Source: AG1 sp035559775 (GTDB taxonomy: Archaea; Thermoproteota; Thermoprotei_A; Sulfolobales; AG1). From it: a DNA stretch of 64,000 nucleotides. The stretch spans positions 62,001-126,000 of the forward strand of contig DATMAU010000008.1 in assembly GCA_035559775.1 (NCBI GenBank). Direction: 5' to 3'. The position numbers were made by a program, and so were the translations under genes. Below are positions 9,469-17,804 of the stretch, piece by piece. Numbering within the stretch: the stretch's first letter is position 1; each line of letters starts with the position of its first letter. The notes beneath the pieces were generated by a model, which was not told the origin of the DNA, did no database searches, and was given only the letters and a program-made list of their open reading frames with translations.

Positions 9469-10144
9469 GATCACCTCCTAGGAATAGTTTTCTAACCATA
9501 CCCATGGCCTCTTCAACCGGTGCGTCAAAAACTATTTTTCCCGCATTCATGGCTACGATCCTTTTGGCGAGCCTGCTGAGGTGGGAGATCTTATGCTCTA
9601 TTATTATAACACCTATCCCCAGCTCCTTATATATATCGCTTATCAGCTCTCCAAGCTCTGCAGCAGCGCTCGATACAAGACCTGCGAATGGTTCATCGAG
9701 TAATAGGAGCTTTGGTTTGAGGGCTAGGCATCTCGCGATCTCAAGCCTCCTGATCTCGCCCAGGGTAAGAGTTCTCGGGCTTTTCTCTCTCTTTTCCCAA
9801 AGCCCTGTTCTCCTCAACGCATACTCAGCCGCAGATCTATCCCTGGTAACCCCCTCTATGTTCTCCTCAACAGATAGGGACCAGAAGATCTTTGGCTGTT
9901 GGAATGTCCTAAGAATCCCCATCCTAACCCTATCCTCGATAGACGCCCTAGCTATATCGCTACCCATGAATAAGATGCTCCCGCAATCAGGCTTCACATG
10001 CCCCGTTATGGTGTTAAAAAGCGTGGTTTTTCCACTACCATTAGGCCCTATAATACCCACGAGCTCCCGATCTATCTTGAGGGATATGTTGTCTAGAGCA
10101 ACTATCCCCCCAAACCTCTTACTTACGGATCTTAGCTCCAGCAA
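9443..10144 (-). CDS. livG: Branched-chain amino acid ABC transporter ATP-binding protein LivG type (system 2)
   Basis: A 233-residue ABC ATPase: Walker A GPNGSGKT near residue 34, the LivG-typical RTFQQPKIF stretch, signature TLTLGEIRRLEIARCL, Walker B LLLDEPFAGL and switch histidine IIEHKI. The signature LSGGQ is replaced by LTLGE, a common LivG variation. It starts at TTG 10144, overlapping the end of the LivM-type gene by 26 bp, and overlaps livF downstream, so it is translationally coupled on both sides. Confidence 0.9.
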   Translation of the reverse strand: MLELRSVSKRFGGIVALDNISLKIDRELVGIIGPNGSGKTTLFNTITGHVKPDCGSILFMGSDIARASIEDRVRMGILRTFQQPKIFWSLSVEENIEGVTRDRSAAEYALRRTGLWEKREKSPRTLTLGEIRRLEIARCLALKPKLLLLDEPFAGLVSSAAAELGELISDIYKELGIGVIIIEHKISHLSRLAKRIVAMNAGKIVFDAPVEEAMGMVRKLFLGGDHDERTSRG

Positions 10145-11036
10145 ACCCGAGCACCACCCTTGCTGCGTATATGGTTAACAAGAGGCTTGATGCAACCACA
10201 AGCCTGAGATCATACATAGCGGCCCTCATATAGTTATCAAGCCACCATATACCCATACCGCCTAGGAATGAGTAGAGCGCTGAGCCAGGCTTGTAGAGAG
10301 CGCTGGCCATCAACGCATAGATCAGGACTGGGATTGGGTCTGCCAGCTCCACACTTGCAACCCCACTAACCTGTGTATATGGGATCATTACCGCGGTGAC
10401 CATTAGTGTACACATTATATGGGACAGGATCTTCACCCTTATTACGCCTATGCCCGAGGACTCGGCGAGGATCTCGTCATCCCTTATCATTGCTAGCTTT
10501 ATAGAGAGCCTCGTCCCCAGAAGAGTAAAGAGAATAGATAATACGCCTACTGATACTGCTAGAGAGAGATAGTAGAGGAGTGTGGGACTGCTTAGGAGAG
10601 GTCTTACATAGACCCCAACATCTCCACCAAACACTTCTGGAAAGAGCCTCGCTATTGGTGCTAGTGTGAAGGGATAGAGCAGCGTTGCAACAGAGTAGAA
10701 AGGCCCTCTGAGCTTTAGCATCGGAACAAGTATTGCTATGGAGAAGAACATAGATAGGGGAAAAGCTACCAGGATGGCTAGAGCTGTGGGGAGCCTTTCA
10801 AGGGCTATTGCTATTGAAAAGGCTGAAGATGCTACTATGTATGTATAGCCTAGATTTATATAGCCGCTCCTTATATAGAAGAAATCGTAGATAGAGACCA
10901 GTGCTCCGAAGAGCAAGAGGAGTGATAATATCGTTAACATGTATGAGGAAAGGCCTATCATGGGTAGCATGGACATAGCTATGAGGATCACGGCTAGGGG
11001 TATAAGCTCTCCATAGCTGATCTCCTTCAAGCCCAT
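10119..11036 (-). CDS. livM: Branched-chain amino acid ABC transporter permease LivM type (system 2)
   Basis: A 305-residue polytopic membrane protein with the LivM-like GYINLGYTYIVASSAF and LKLRGPFYSVATLLYPF segments and a coupling-loop region around IRDDEILAESSGIGVIRVK. It overlaps the upstream LivH-type gene by 10 bp and the downstream livG by 26 bp. More diverged from the standard LivM consensus than system 1, but context is decisive. Confidence 0.85.
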   Translation of the reverse strand: MGLKEISYGELIPLAVILIAMSMLPMIGLSSYMLTILSLLLLFGALVSIYDFFYIRSGYINLGYTYIVASSAFSIAIALERLPTALAILVAFPLSMFFSIAILVPMLKLRGPFYSVATLLYPFTLAPIARLFPEVFGGDVGVYVRPLLSSPTLLYYLSLAVSVGVLSILFTLLGTRLSIKLAMIRDDEILAESSGIGVIRVKILSHIMCTLMVTAVMIPYTQVSGVASVELADPIPVLIYALMASALYKPGSALYSFLGGMGIWWLDNYMRAAMYDLRLVVASSLLLTIYAARVVLGFAGAKIRK

Positions 11037-11860
11037 CTAACACCCCTCCCAAAGATCCCCTCAGGCCTCATGAGAAGAACCGATATCAAGATCGCTAGAG
11101 GGATCAGATCCTTAGCAGGAGACCCTATATAGTATGCTGCGAGGAATTGTGTGAAGGATAGTATCATGGAGGATGCTAGCGCTCCTAGAACGCTCCCGAG
11201 ACCCCCTACTATGACCACTGCGAGCACTACTGTCAAGTAGTACCAACCCACGTGGGGATATATAGCATACAGGGGGGTTATGGCTATAGATGCTATTGAG
11301 GCGAAGAGAGAGGCTATTACGAATGACAGCATGCTCGTTACCCTCACGTTGATCCCCATGTACCTAGCTAGATCTTCGTTCTCCGCTACAGCCGCCATTC
11401 TCTTACCAATCATCGTGTGGCTCATCATCATGTAGAAAGCGGCTAGAGAAGCGATCGACGAGATAGCGGCTATAACCCACTGGGCAGAGATCCCCATTAT
11501 ATCGCCAGGGGCTATTACTAGAGAGATAAGCCTGGCACCGTATATCTTTAGAAGCACCCCCTCTATTAGAAGAGCAACAGCTATCGAGACTACTATTGAT
11601 AGTATTAGATCCTTCCTAAAGATCCACAGGACAAGCCAGAGGATAGCACCTATAACGAGTGATAAGAGCACAGATATTGGAAGAGCTATCGCAGCCGGCA
11701 TGAAGCTGAGGAGAGTGCTGGCTATATATGAGGTTAGTATTATCTGGGCCCCGTAGGCTAGGTTAACTATTCTAGACACACCTAGAACGAGGTTAAAACC
11801 AATGGCCATGAGCATGTAAACCAGTCCAACTATTACTGAGAATAAAAACACCTCTAGCAA
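11027..11860 (-). CDS. livH: Branched-chain amino acid ABC transporter permease LivH type (system 2)
   Basis: A 277-residue membrane protein. It has the LivH opening MLMAIGFNLVLGVSRIVNLAYG (about residues 16-37), a coupling loop RMAAVAENEDLARYMGINVR, and the GGLGSVLGAL segment near the C-terminus, ending RPEGIFGRGVRW. It lies 15 bp after the binding protein gene and overlaps livM. Confidence 0.9.
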   Translation of the reverse strand: MLEVFLFSVIVGLVYMLMAIGFNLVLGVSRIVNLAYGAQIILTSYIASTLLSFMPAAIALPISVLLSLVIGAILWLVLWIFRKDLILSIVVSIAVALLIEGVLLKIYGARLISLVIAPGDIMGISAQWVIAAISSIASLAAFYMMMSHTMIGKRMAAVAENEDLARYMGINVRVTSMLSFVIASLFASIASIAITPLYAIYPHVGWYYLTVVLAVVIVGGLGSVLGALASSMILSFTQFLAAYYIGSPAKDLIPLAILISVLLMRPEGIFGRGVRWA

Positions 11861-11875
11861 GAGCTATCCCCACAG

Positions 11876-13117
11876 CTACTTAGAGAGCCATGGGGGTGGT
11901 TGGAAGCTCGCATCGGCATACTTAGGAGGCCATATAACAACAAGCTTTCCACCAGGTAGCCATTGAAGAGCCATCGTGGCTATATAATTCTCACCATACA
12001 TCGCTGAATGACCCTTAGTGAAAACCCACCTACCAACAATCCCTTGGTAACCGTTCTTCTCAAGATAGTCGGCAACAGCATCGCCATCAAATCGTCCCGT
12101 AGACTCTATAGCCTTCTTCCACGCATACACAGCGTCATAGATATATGGTGCGTAGAAGAGCGGATCGTAGCCGTGTTTCTGTCTAAACGCATCGTAGAAG
12201 GCCTTAAGCTTCGGATCGGCACCAGCGCCTCTACCATATGAGAAGAATATGAATACCTGGTACGCCGTCTTCCCCCCAGTTATGTTCCACTGCTCGGGTC
12301 TCATCCCAACACCGTCGAACTGGATCAGCACGAACGGAGGCTTCAGGTCGTCATAGTCTCTCTGGAGGAACTTGGCATCGCCATAAGCGCTCCATACTAG
12401 TAACAGCTGGACACCACTGTCTCTAGCCTTTGTTAGATGCGGTACAAAGCTGGTGGTCTTACCAGTATCTATTGTCCCTTCATAGACAAGTTCAAAACCA
12501 TCCTGCCTGATAGCATTCTTAACAGTGCTGACCACAGGGGCTGTCCAGGGCGCGTTATCATATAACAGGCCGAACCTCTTTAGACCAAGCTGCTGCGCGA
12601 TCATCTTTGCCGGGTAATATACGAAGAGGGCATGTGTGGAGGCGTTTGTGTTGAACCTGAACCAATATCTATACCCAGGATTGTTACTCACATTAATATC
12701 GATAACATCGCTGGTCGCCCCCATAGCGAAAACAGGGATCTTGTACTGCTGGATCAGGGGCAAGATGGCTAGCCCGACAGGGCTTGCATGTAATCCGAAT
12801 ACAGCAGCTACTTTATCTTCCTCGACAAGTTTTCTAAACCCGCTCACACCTTTATCAGGCGTGTTTCCATCGTCATAGGCAACGATCTCGATCTTTCTCC
12901 CCAGAACACCGCCAGCCTTGTTTATCTCCTCAACTGCTAGCTGTACGGCTTTAAACCCGACATCGCCGAACTCCGTCTGGAGAGGACCTAGAAACCCTAT
13001 CTTCACAGTACCAGGTGCTTGTGGTTGGCTCATCATTACTGCTAGGGCTGCCCCTATAGCTGCTATCACAATTATAGTAACTATTATTATAATATATGTT
13101 CTCGATAGTGCTCTCAT
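11876..13117 (-). CDS. livK: Branched-chain amino acid-type ABC transporter substrate-binding protein (system 2)
   Basis: 413 residues with an N-terminal hydrophobic segment (about 7-29) and then a type I binding-protein domain beginning VKIGFLGPLQTEFGD. Conserved blocks include AVEEINKAGGVLGRKIE, FGLHASPVGLAI and FAMGATSDVID. It lacks the long Thr-rich tether of the system 1 protein. First gene of the operon. Its promoter lies in 13118-13220, shared with the divergent HTH_10 regulator, which may control it. Confidence 0.9.
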   Translation of the reverse strand: MRALSRTYIIIIVTIIVIAAIGAALAVMMSQPQAPGTVKIGFLGPLQTEFGDVGFKAVQLAVEEINKAGGVLGRKIEIVAYDDGNTPDKGVSGFRKLVEEDKVAAVFGLHASPVGLAILPLIQQYKIPVFAMGATSDVIDINVSNNPGYRYWFRFNTNASTHALFVYYPAKMIAQQLGLKRFGLLYDNAPWTAPVVSTVKNAIRQDGFELVYEGTIDTGKTTSFVPHLTKARDSGVQLLLVWSAYGDAKFLQRDYDDLKPPFVLIQFDGVGMRPEQWNITGGKTAYQVFIFFSYGRGAGADPKLKAFYDAFRQKHGYDPLFYAPYIYDAVYAWKKAIESTGRFDGDAVADYLEKNGYQGIVGRWVFTKGHSAMYGENYIATMALQWLPGGKLVVIWPPKYADASFQPPPWLSK

Positions 13118-13220
13118 TAAACCTCCCTCTATATATAGGATTAGTCAACTATATATTATCATCTAATTCTGTTTGATTATGCATATTTAAGCTTCTTATT
13201 GACACACGCAGTGAGACCCC

Positions 13221-13901
13221 ATGGTATCTAGGGCTGGTATCTATTACTTCGAGGTTGAGCACCATGGGTGCTGGACAACCATTACTAGGGATCAGGATGT
13301 GGTTGTAAAAACGCTTAGACAGGAGTTCAGAGACCCTGAGATCTTTAGGGCTAGCGTCATGATTATAGGCAGGGATACCAGATCATTTATAACAAGGATA
13401 CGAAGGCTGAGGGAGATCCTCAGGGTTGATATCAACCTCTTCCAAGAGAGGAGATGGGTTAATGGTGAGAGGACAAGGCTAGCCATCATGGATTTCGAGA
13501 GCCGTAGACATGGATCCATATCGGATCTTGTGTACAGGCTTGGAGGCATAATTCTGAGACAGGAGGTGGTGGGCGGGCTTGAGAAATGGAAGATCCTGAT
13601 CCCGAGATCCTCTATCAGGCTAGAAGAAACCCTCAGAGAGGCATTGAATAGAGGATGTAACCTGGTAGAGATGCGGGGAAGAGATCTAGAGCCATCCATG
13701 ATAGATGGTAGCATCGATGCAATGCTAACCGGCTATGAAAAACGGGCTATGATAGCAGCGCTTAAGAGCGGCTTCATAGACTATCCCAGAAGGGCTAAGG
13801 CTGCAGACGTTGCAAAGATGCTAGGAGTGAGCCCGGCCACCTTTATATATCATTTTAGAAGGGCTGAGAAGAAGCTGGCTAGGCTGGTGCTTCTAGAGTA
13901 A
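13221..13901 (+). CDS. HTH_10 (bacterio-opsin activator-like) transcriptional regulator
   Basis: 226 residues. The C-terminal ~55 residues (GYEKRAMIAALKSGFIDYPR then VAKMLGVSPATFIYHFRRAEKKL) are a typical HTH_10 domain of archaeal Bat-like regulators. The N-terminal part is a poorly conserved sensory-type domain. It is divergent from the livKHMGF operon with ~100 bp between starts, so it is a candidate regulator of that transporter (inference from position). It converges, with no gap, with the UPF0200 gene. Confidence 0.8.
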   Translation: MVSRAGIYYFEVEHHGCWTTITRDQDVVVKTLRQEFRDPEIFRASVMIIGRDTRSFITRIRRLREILRVDINLFQERRWVNGERTRLAIMDFESRRHGSISDLVYRLGGIILRQEVVGGLEKWKILIPRSSIRLEETLREALNRGCNLVEMRGRDLEPSMIDGSIDAMLTGYEKRAMIAALKSGFIDYPRRAKAADVAKMLGVSPATFIYHFRRAEKKLARLVLLE

Positions 13902-14516
13902 CTATTGAAGATCGTTAGCCATGCTCGGATCCTTTCTAGCTATGCTTCTGAGAACCTCGATAGCCTTTCTCCTAAACTCATTAATATCGATCCCATCGTT
14001 AACTATCATTATATCGGCCACCGCTATAACACTCCCAAGCCCTAGTGAGAGTTCTAGAGAATCCCTCGCAACAAACTCCTCCCAGCTCTTCGGATCCCCC
14101 TCCCTCCCCCTACTGGAAAGCCTCGCAAACCTGGTTTTAGGGCTAGCATGTATACCGATAATAATTACTTCTGAGAAGCTCTTTCTAAAAATCTCGATCT
14201 CTTTTAAAGATCTCGAGCCATCTATAACAACATAGCGACACCTGCCCGAGACTCCATGGCTTGAGAACACCTCATTCACAGTCATCTTGGCAACAAAATC
14301 CTCACCATATATCTTCCTAAGCTCCACAGCAACCATAGCCATGTTGCTCCTAGTTATGGGGAGACCCCTCCTAACAAGCTCTCTCCTCACCACATCGCCC
14401 ATAACATATACCTCGAAACCCAGCTCCCTAGCGGTTTCTGAGAATATGCTTTTACCAGAGCCCGGCATGCCTGTAACCACGATGGCTATGACGCACCCAG
14501 CCCTCGTATCCGACAA
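13902..14516 (-). CDS. UPF0200-family P-loop nucleotide kinase
   Basis: 204 residues. P-loop GMPGSGKS near residue 17, then VMGDVVRRELVRRGLP, which is the signature of the archaeal UPF0200 (adenylate/dephospho-CoA kinase-like) family. A VIDGSRSLKEIEIFRK block and an R-rich lid (RFARLSSRGREGDP) follow. It probably phosphorylates a nucleotide or nucleotide-like substrate, but the substrate is not established for this family. The stop abuts the stop of the convergent regulator. Confidence 0.82.
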   Translation of the reverse strand: MSDTRAGCVIAIVVTGMPGSGKSIFSETARELGFEVYVMGDVVRRELVRRGLPITRSNMAMVAVELRKIYGEDFVAKMTVNEVFSSHGVSGRCRYVVIDGSRSLKEIEIFRKSFSEVIIIGIHASPKTRFARLSSRGREGDPKSWEEFVARDSLELSLGLGSVIAVADIMIVNDGIDINEFRRKAIEVLRSIARKDPSMANDLQ

Positions 14517-14595
14517 GATACCCCCAGCCCTCTATAAAGCTAAAAAGTTATAAGGCATTCGAACCCTTTCGATAGGAAACCCGTAACTCCTATGG

Positions 14596-14655
14596 TGGCG
14601 CCGCGGCCGGGATTTGAACCCGGGTCACGGGCTATCCGCAGCGCCCACAGGCCCC
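14596..14655 (-). tRNA. tRNA-Glu 3' half, probable trans-split tRNA gene
   Basis: Minus strand. From A at 14633 (position 38) the sequence gives the anticodon-stem 3' strand GCCCG (14632-14628), variable UGAC, T-stem/loop CCGGG-TTCAAAT-CCCGG, acceptor 3' strand CCGCGGC (14606-14600), discriminator G and an encoded CCA (14598-14596). This is the 3' half of an archaeal tRNA-Glu. No matching 5' half (acceptor GCCGCGG plus D arm) exists on either side. Upstream of A38 is a 22-nt GC-rich leader (14655-14634), starting GGGGCC at the expected TATA-directed start. Own promoter, GC-rich leader and break in the anticodon loop match trans-split tRNA halves of Nanoarchaeum and Caldivirga. An attachment-site remnant left by an integrated element is the main alternative. 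Confidence 0.75.
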
Positions 14656-14677
14656 AGATAGATATATGTTAAGAAAT

Positions 14678-14688
14678 GCTTATAAATT
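14678..14688 (-). promoter_or_regulatory. TATA box of the tRNA-Glu half
   Basis: Minus-strand AATTTATAAGC is centred about 28 bases before the G-run that begins the predicted leader (14655). This is standard archaeal spacing and indicates independent transcription of the tRNA half. Confidence 0.65.
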
Positions 14689-14717
14689 AGAGCGTGGGTG
14701 GGTTTAAAAAGGCTCTT

Positions 14718-15047
14718 TTACACTTCTCCCTCCACTTCTTCGATCATTATTATGTTCTCCTCAGGCACACCGAGCTCCTTGATCAATATGTTCTTCACCC
14801 TAAGCCTATGGTCTCCCTGGAGCTCTATCCTTCCGTTCTTAGCAGTCCCTCCTGTAGCTAGTTTCGATTTAAGCATGGATGCTATTTTCCTTAGATCCTG
14901 TGTCTCGTCAAGCCCCTCTATTATTGTTACCTCTTTCCCGAACTTTCTTTTCTCTAAGCGTATTTTTACAATCTGTTGCTCGACCATTAGCTGTCTACAT
15001 ATCTCTGGGGGGAGGCCTCCACATATGTTCTCAAGAGAGCTTTTCAT
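14718..15047 (-). CDS. Translation initiation factor aIF1 (SUI1 family)
   Basis: 109 residues. The SUI1 core is clear: QQIVKIRLEKRKFGKEVTII, then TGGTAKNGRIELQGDHR and a LIKELGVPEENI end. The protein binds the small ribosomal subunit and polices start codon selection. Usual family length. It is single, followed ~60 bp downstream on the same strand by the tRNA-Glu half, which has its own TATA box. Confidence 0.93.
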   Translation of the reverse strand: MKSSLENICGGLPPEICRQLMVEQQIVKIRLEKRKFGKEVTIIEGLDETQDLRKIASMLKSKLATGGTAKNGRIELQGDHRLRVKNILIKELGVPEENIIMIEEVEGEV

Positions 15048-15155
15048 GTTCTCCTCGATACACCCACTAAATGAAGGCTTAGTAAGCTAATATATTTGAA
15101 AAATTTGAGCACCATGATCCTGGCTGAGGCTTGTTAAAAGATCCGACCTATTTAT

Positions 15156-16634
15156 TTATTGCTTCGGGTTGGGCATCTGATCCAGGATCTCCTTAACCAT
15201 TCTCTTCAACTCATCCTGCTTGGATCTATATACCTCCGTGTATGTCTGAGCCCACCTTATCGTTGGATCCCCTCTGCTGAACCGATCATACTGCTCATAC
15301 CTCATACCAACCTCAGAGCCTATAACATCCCATAATAGGTTGAAGAGCTTCACCCTCTCTAGAGCGTTAAGCCCCTTCATGGCTAGGTATTTCTCTATAT
15401 ATGCTCTCTCCTCGGGGTTCTCGAAATCCTTTATAGACGCTGGTATTGGTATAGATGAACCAGCTGAGATAAGCCTCAGGATCTCGTTGGCCCTTGGAAG
15501 GGCTTTCATGTTAAAGTGGCTAGCAGATATAGCTATCTGGGCATTCGGTCTAACTATGTTGGGGAGCTCTTCTGCAAGCTCTATAGAGCCGTATATAGCT
15601 GCCTCGTTGAGGGCTAGGTAGATCAGGATCTCGCCCAGCTTTTCTTGAACATTTATAAACCCATCTATACCAGAAGCCTGGGCTATAGATATAGCTAGGC
15701 CTGCGAGGAACTTTAGCCTGCAGTAATGCTGTATCACGAAGTGCCAGTTAAACCATGACCTTAGCCTCACCTCGTGCCACATGAAGTTCTCGATCTCCTC
15801 GGGCTTTTTATAGAATATTATATTCTCCCACGGTACCAGGACATCGTCGAATACTAGCAGTCCGTCGCTCTCCTCATATTTCGATGATATTGGGTATTCG
15901 AACTCGGAGTAACCGCTCCTCGGCTCAAACCCTCTTCTCGCAAGCACTTTAACGCCTTTAGTGTTTGTTGGTATCGCGAAGAATATGGCGTACCTAGGAT
16001 CGGTATCCCTCCTTATGTTGGGTAGGTACCATAGCCACTCAGCATATGCTGCTGACGTAGAGATCATCGCTGCGCCTCTTACTATGACACCCTCGCTTGT
16101 TTCCTTAACAACCCCTGCCCATATATATGGATCTGGCCATTGTGATGGTGGTTTTGACCTATCATACATGGGGGCTACTATGGCGTGTGTGAAGAAGAGA
16201 TCTTTTTTAGCATGCTGCCTATAGATCTCGATAGCGTTCTCACCATATCTAGACCCGAAGTGCTTAGCGAAATAGTCGCTATGTGCTGCGAATATAGCGC
16301 TCCATAGGTTGAGATAGTCGGGGCTTCTGCCGAAGAATCCTCTATAGTGATCATATATTGTTATGAGCCCTTCTGCAAGCCTTCTGAGATCCTTCTTGGA
16401 CTTCGGGATCATGAAGCTTATACTTACCTCCTCACCAAGCATAGCGCTATAGTGTCTCAGCTTGTCAGACTTCCCTGGATCCCAGTGGAGGTCATAGTAC
16501 TCTGCTGTTGTTTTTACAGGTATTCTGAAGGCTGGGTGATCCGCTATATTTTCTACGACTTTTCCATCGTAGTATACTACTGGATGGTTGCCTTCTCTAA
16601 TAGATCTTATGTAATCCTCCCCTCTCCTGATCAT
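15156..16634 (-). CDS. 4-hydroxyphenylacetate 3-monooxygenase-family (HpaB-like) flavin oxygenase
   Basis: About 492 residues, the normal length of HpaB/4-hydroxybutyryl-CoA dehydratase relatives. Typical blocks: DHPAFRIPVKTTAEYYDL, the FFTHAIVAPMYDRSKP segment, IRRDTDPRYAIFFAIPTNT, VFDDVLVPWENIIFY and NWHFVIQHYCRLKFLAGLA. It lacks the Fe-S cysteines expected of 4-hydroxybutyryl-CoA dehydratase, so an FADH2-dependent phenol hydroxylase is favoured. The ATG at 16634 has GGTGGTGATC before it and sits 2 bp after the upstream stop (TGATCATG). It forms a two-gene operon with an extradiol dioxygenase. No flavin reductase partner is visible in the window. Confidence 0.85.
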   Translation of the reverse strand: MIRRGEDYIRSIREGNHPVVYYDGKVVENIADHPAFRIPVKTTAEYYDLHWDPGKSDKLRHYSAMLGEEVSISFMIPKSKKDLRRLAEGLITIYDHYRGFFGRSPDYLNLWSAIFAAHSDYFAKHFGSRYGENAIEIYRQHAKKDLFFTHAIVAPMYDRSKPPSQWPDPYIWAGVVKETSEGVIVRGAAMISTSAAYAEWLWYLPNIRRDTDPRYAIFFAIPTNTKGVKVLARRGFEPRSGYSEFEYPISSKYEESDGLLVFDDVLVPWENIIFYKKPEEIENFMWHEVRLRSWFNWHFVIQHYCRLKFLAGLAISIAQASGIDGFINVQEKLGEILIYLALNEAAIYGSIELAEELPNIVRPNAQIAISASHFNMKALPRANEILRLISAGSSIPIPASIKDFENPEERAYIEKYLAMKGLNALERVKLFNLLWDVIGSEVGMRYEQYDRFSRGDPTIRWAQTYTEVYRSKQDELKRMVKEILDQMPNPKQ

Positions 16635-16636
16635 GA

Positions 16637-17647
16637 TCACCACCTTATGGTGGGCATCATGCTCGTATAGCCTTCGAGGGGTTTCATACCGCCCCTAACG
16701 ATCGATTCCACCGGTTTTATCTCCTTCCATCTACCGGGTATAGGTCTACCCCAGAAGTCAGATCTATATCTAGCCTGATCGAATCTCCACTCAATAGGCT
16801 TCCACTTATCAGGATCTAGTATCACGTAATCACCTGTGAAGAGCTCTATCCTAATCCCGTCTGGATCCCTTATATAGAAGTAGAAAGCCCTAGTAGCACC
16901 ATGCCTCCCAGGTCCTCTTTCTATAGAGTCCCACATACCGAGGCTGGCTAGTATATCCGCAACCCTCACCATATCCCTCATCTCTGGAACGATATATGCG
17001 ACATGGTGGAAACCAGGCCCAGGATCTTTCCCAAGGGTTTTTCCCAAAGCCACATCGTGGGAGTCGTGTTTATAGTAAGAGGTAACCCACGCTGCATGTT
17101 TAGAGCCATCCTCGCCTAAGAAGTACTCGGTGAGTATGAAACCGAGATCTTTTATATAGTATTTCAGAGCCTCATCAAGATCCCTGACTGGGAGTGAGAT
17201 ATTGACGTGGGATAACCTTACCGGGGGTGCTCCTCTATACTGGCTATACTTTAACCCAAGATCCCCTGTATACTCCATGTCGTAGTAAAACACTAGAGGA
17301 AACCCATACGGATCTTCAACTGCTATAGCGTCGGAAACACCCTTCTCGGAGAACCTAGATACAGGTAGCCCCATAGATCTATAGTAATCCCTAGCCCTCT
17401 CGAGATCCTCTGGAGAATTCACCCTAAACGCTATATAGGATAACCCGGGCTCAGAGCCTTTCCTAAGCACGAGGCTGTGGTGCTGGCCTTCCTCAACACC
17501 CTTGAGGTAGAGCTCATCCCCGCTCTTCTCAACCTCAACAAAGCCCAGGATATCGCAGTAGAAAGACCTAGCCTTCTCAAGATCGGAAACCCTCAAGCCT
17601 ACGTGGGAGATTCTATGGATACCAAATACTGGCACTCTAACCACCAC
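16637..17647 (-). CDS. Extradiol ring-cleavage dioxygenase (catechol/homoprotocatechuate 2,3-dioxygenase type)
   Basis: 336 residues with two vicinal-oxygen-chelate domains. The N-terminal domain begins ISHVGLRVSDLEKARSFYCD and the catalytic domain begins LSHVNISLPVRDLDEALKYY. The Fe(II) ligands are readable as His in LSHVN, His in GFHHVAY and Glu in RIELFTG near the C-terminus, and an FYFYIRDPDG motif is present. It should open a catechol ring made by the downstream HpaB-like hydroxylase, so the pair forms two consecutive steps of aromatic degradation. Confidence 0.88.
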   Translation of the reverse strand: MVVRVPVFGIHRISHVGLRVSDLEKARSFYCDILGFVEVEKSGDELYLKGVEEGQHHSLVLRKGSEPGLSYIAFRVNSPEDLERARDYYRSMGLPVSRFSEKGVSDAIAVEDPYGFPLVFYYDMEYTGDLGLKYSQYRGAPPVRLSHVNISLPVRDLDEALKYYIKDLGFILTEYFLGEDGSKHAAWVTSYYKHDSHDVALGKTLGKDPGPGFHHVAYIVPEMRDMVRVADILASLGMWDSIERGPGRHGATRAFYFYIRDPDGIRIELFTGDYVILDPDKWKPIEWRFDQARYRSDFWGRPIPGRWKEIKPVESIVRGGMKPLEGYTSMMPTIRW

Positions 17648-17804
17648 ATAGTAATTCTTCAGGACTATTTAATATACATGTAATCAAATGAATTAGATTA
17701 ACACGGCCACTTATGTGTTAAAATATAATTTGTATAAACAGTATACTGGTTGACGGCTTCGGAACAGAATTACTATAGGAACTTATTCTAAAAATCGGTT
17801 CTGC

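Noticed and set aside
9504..10178. 224-codon plus-strand frame opposite livG
   Set aside because: It is the antisense of a clear ABC ATPase and has Ser/Leu/Ile-rich shadow composition.
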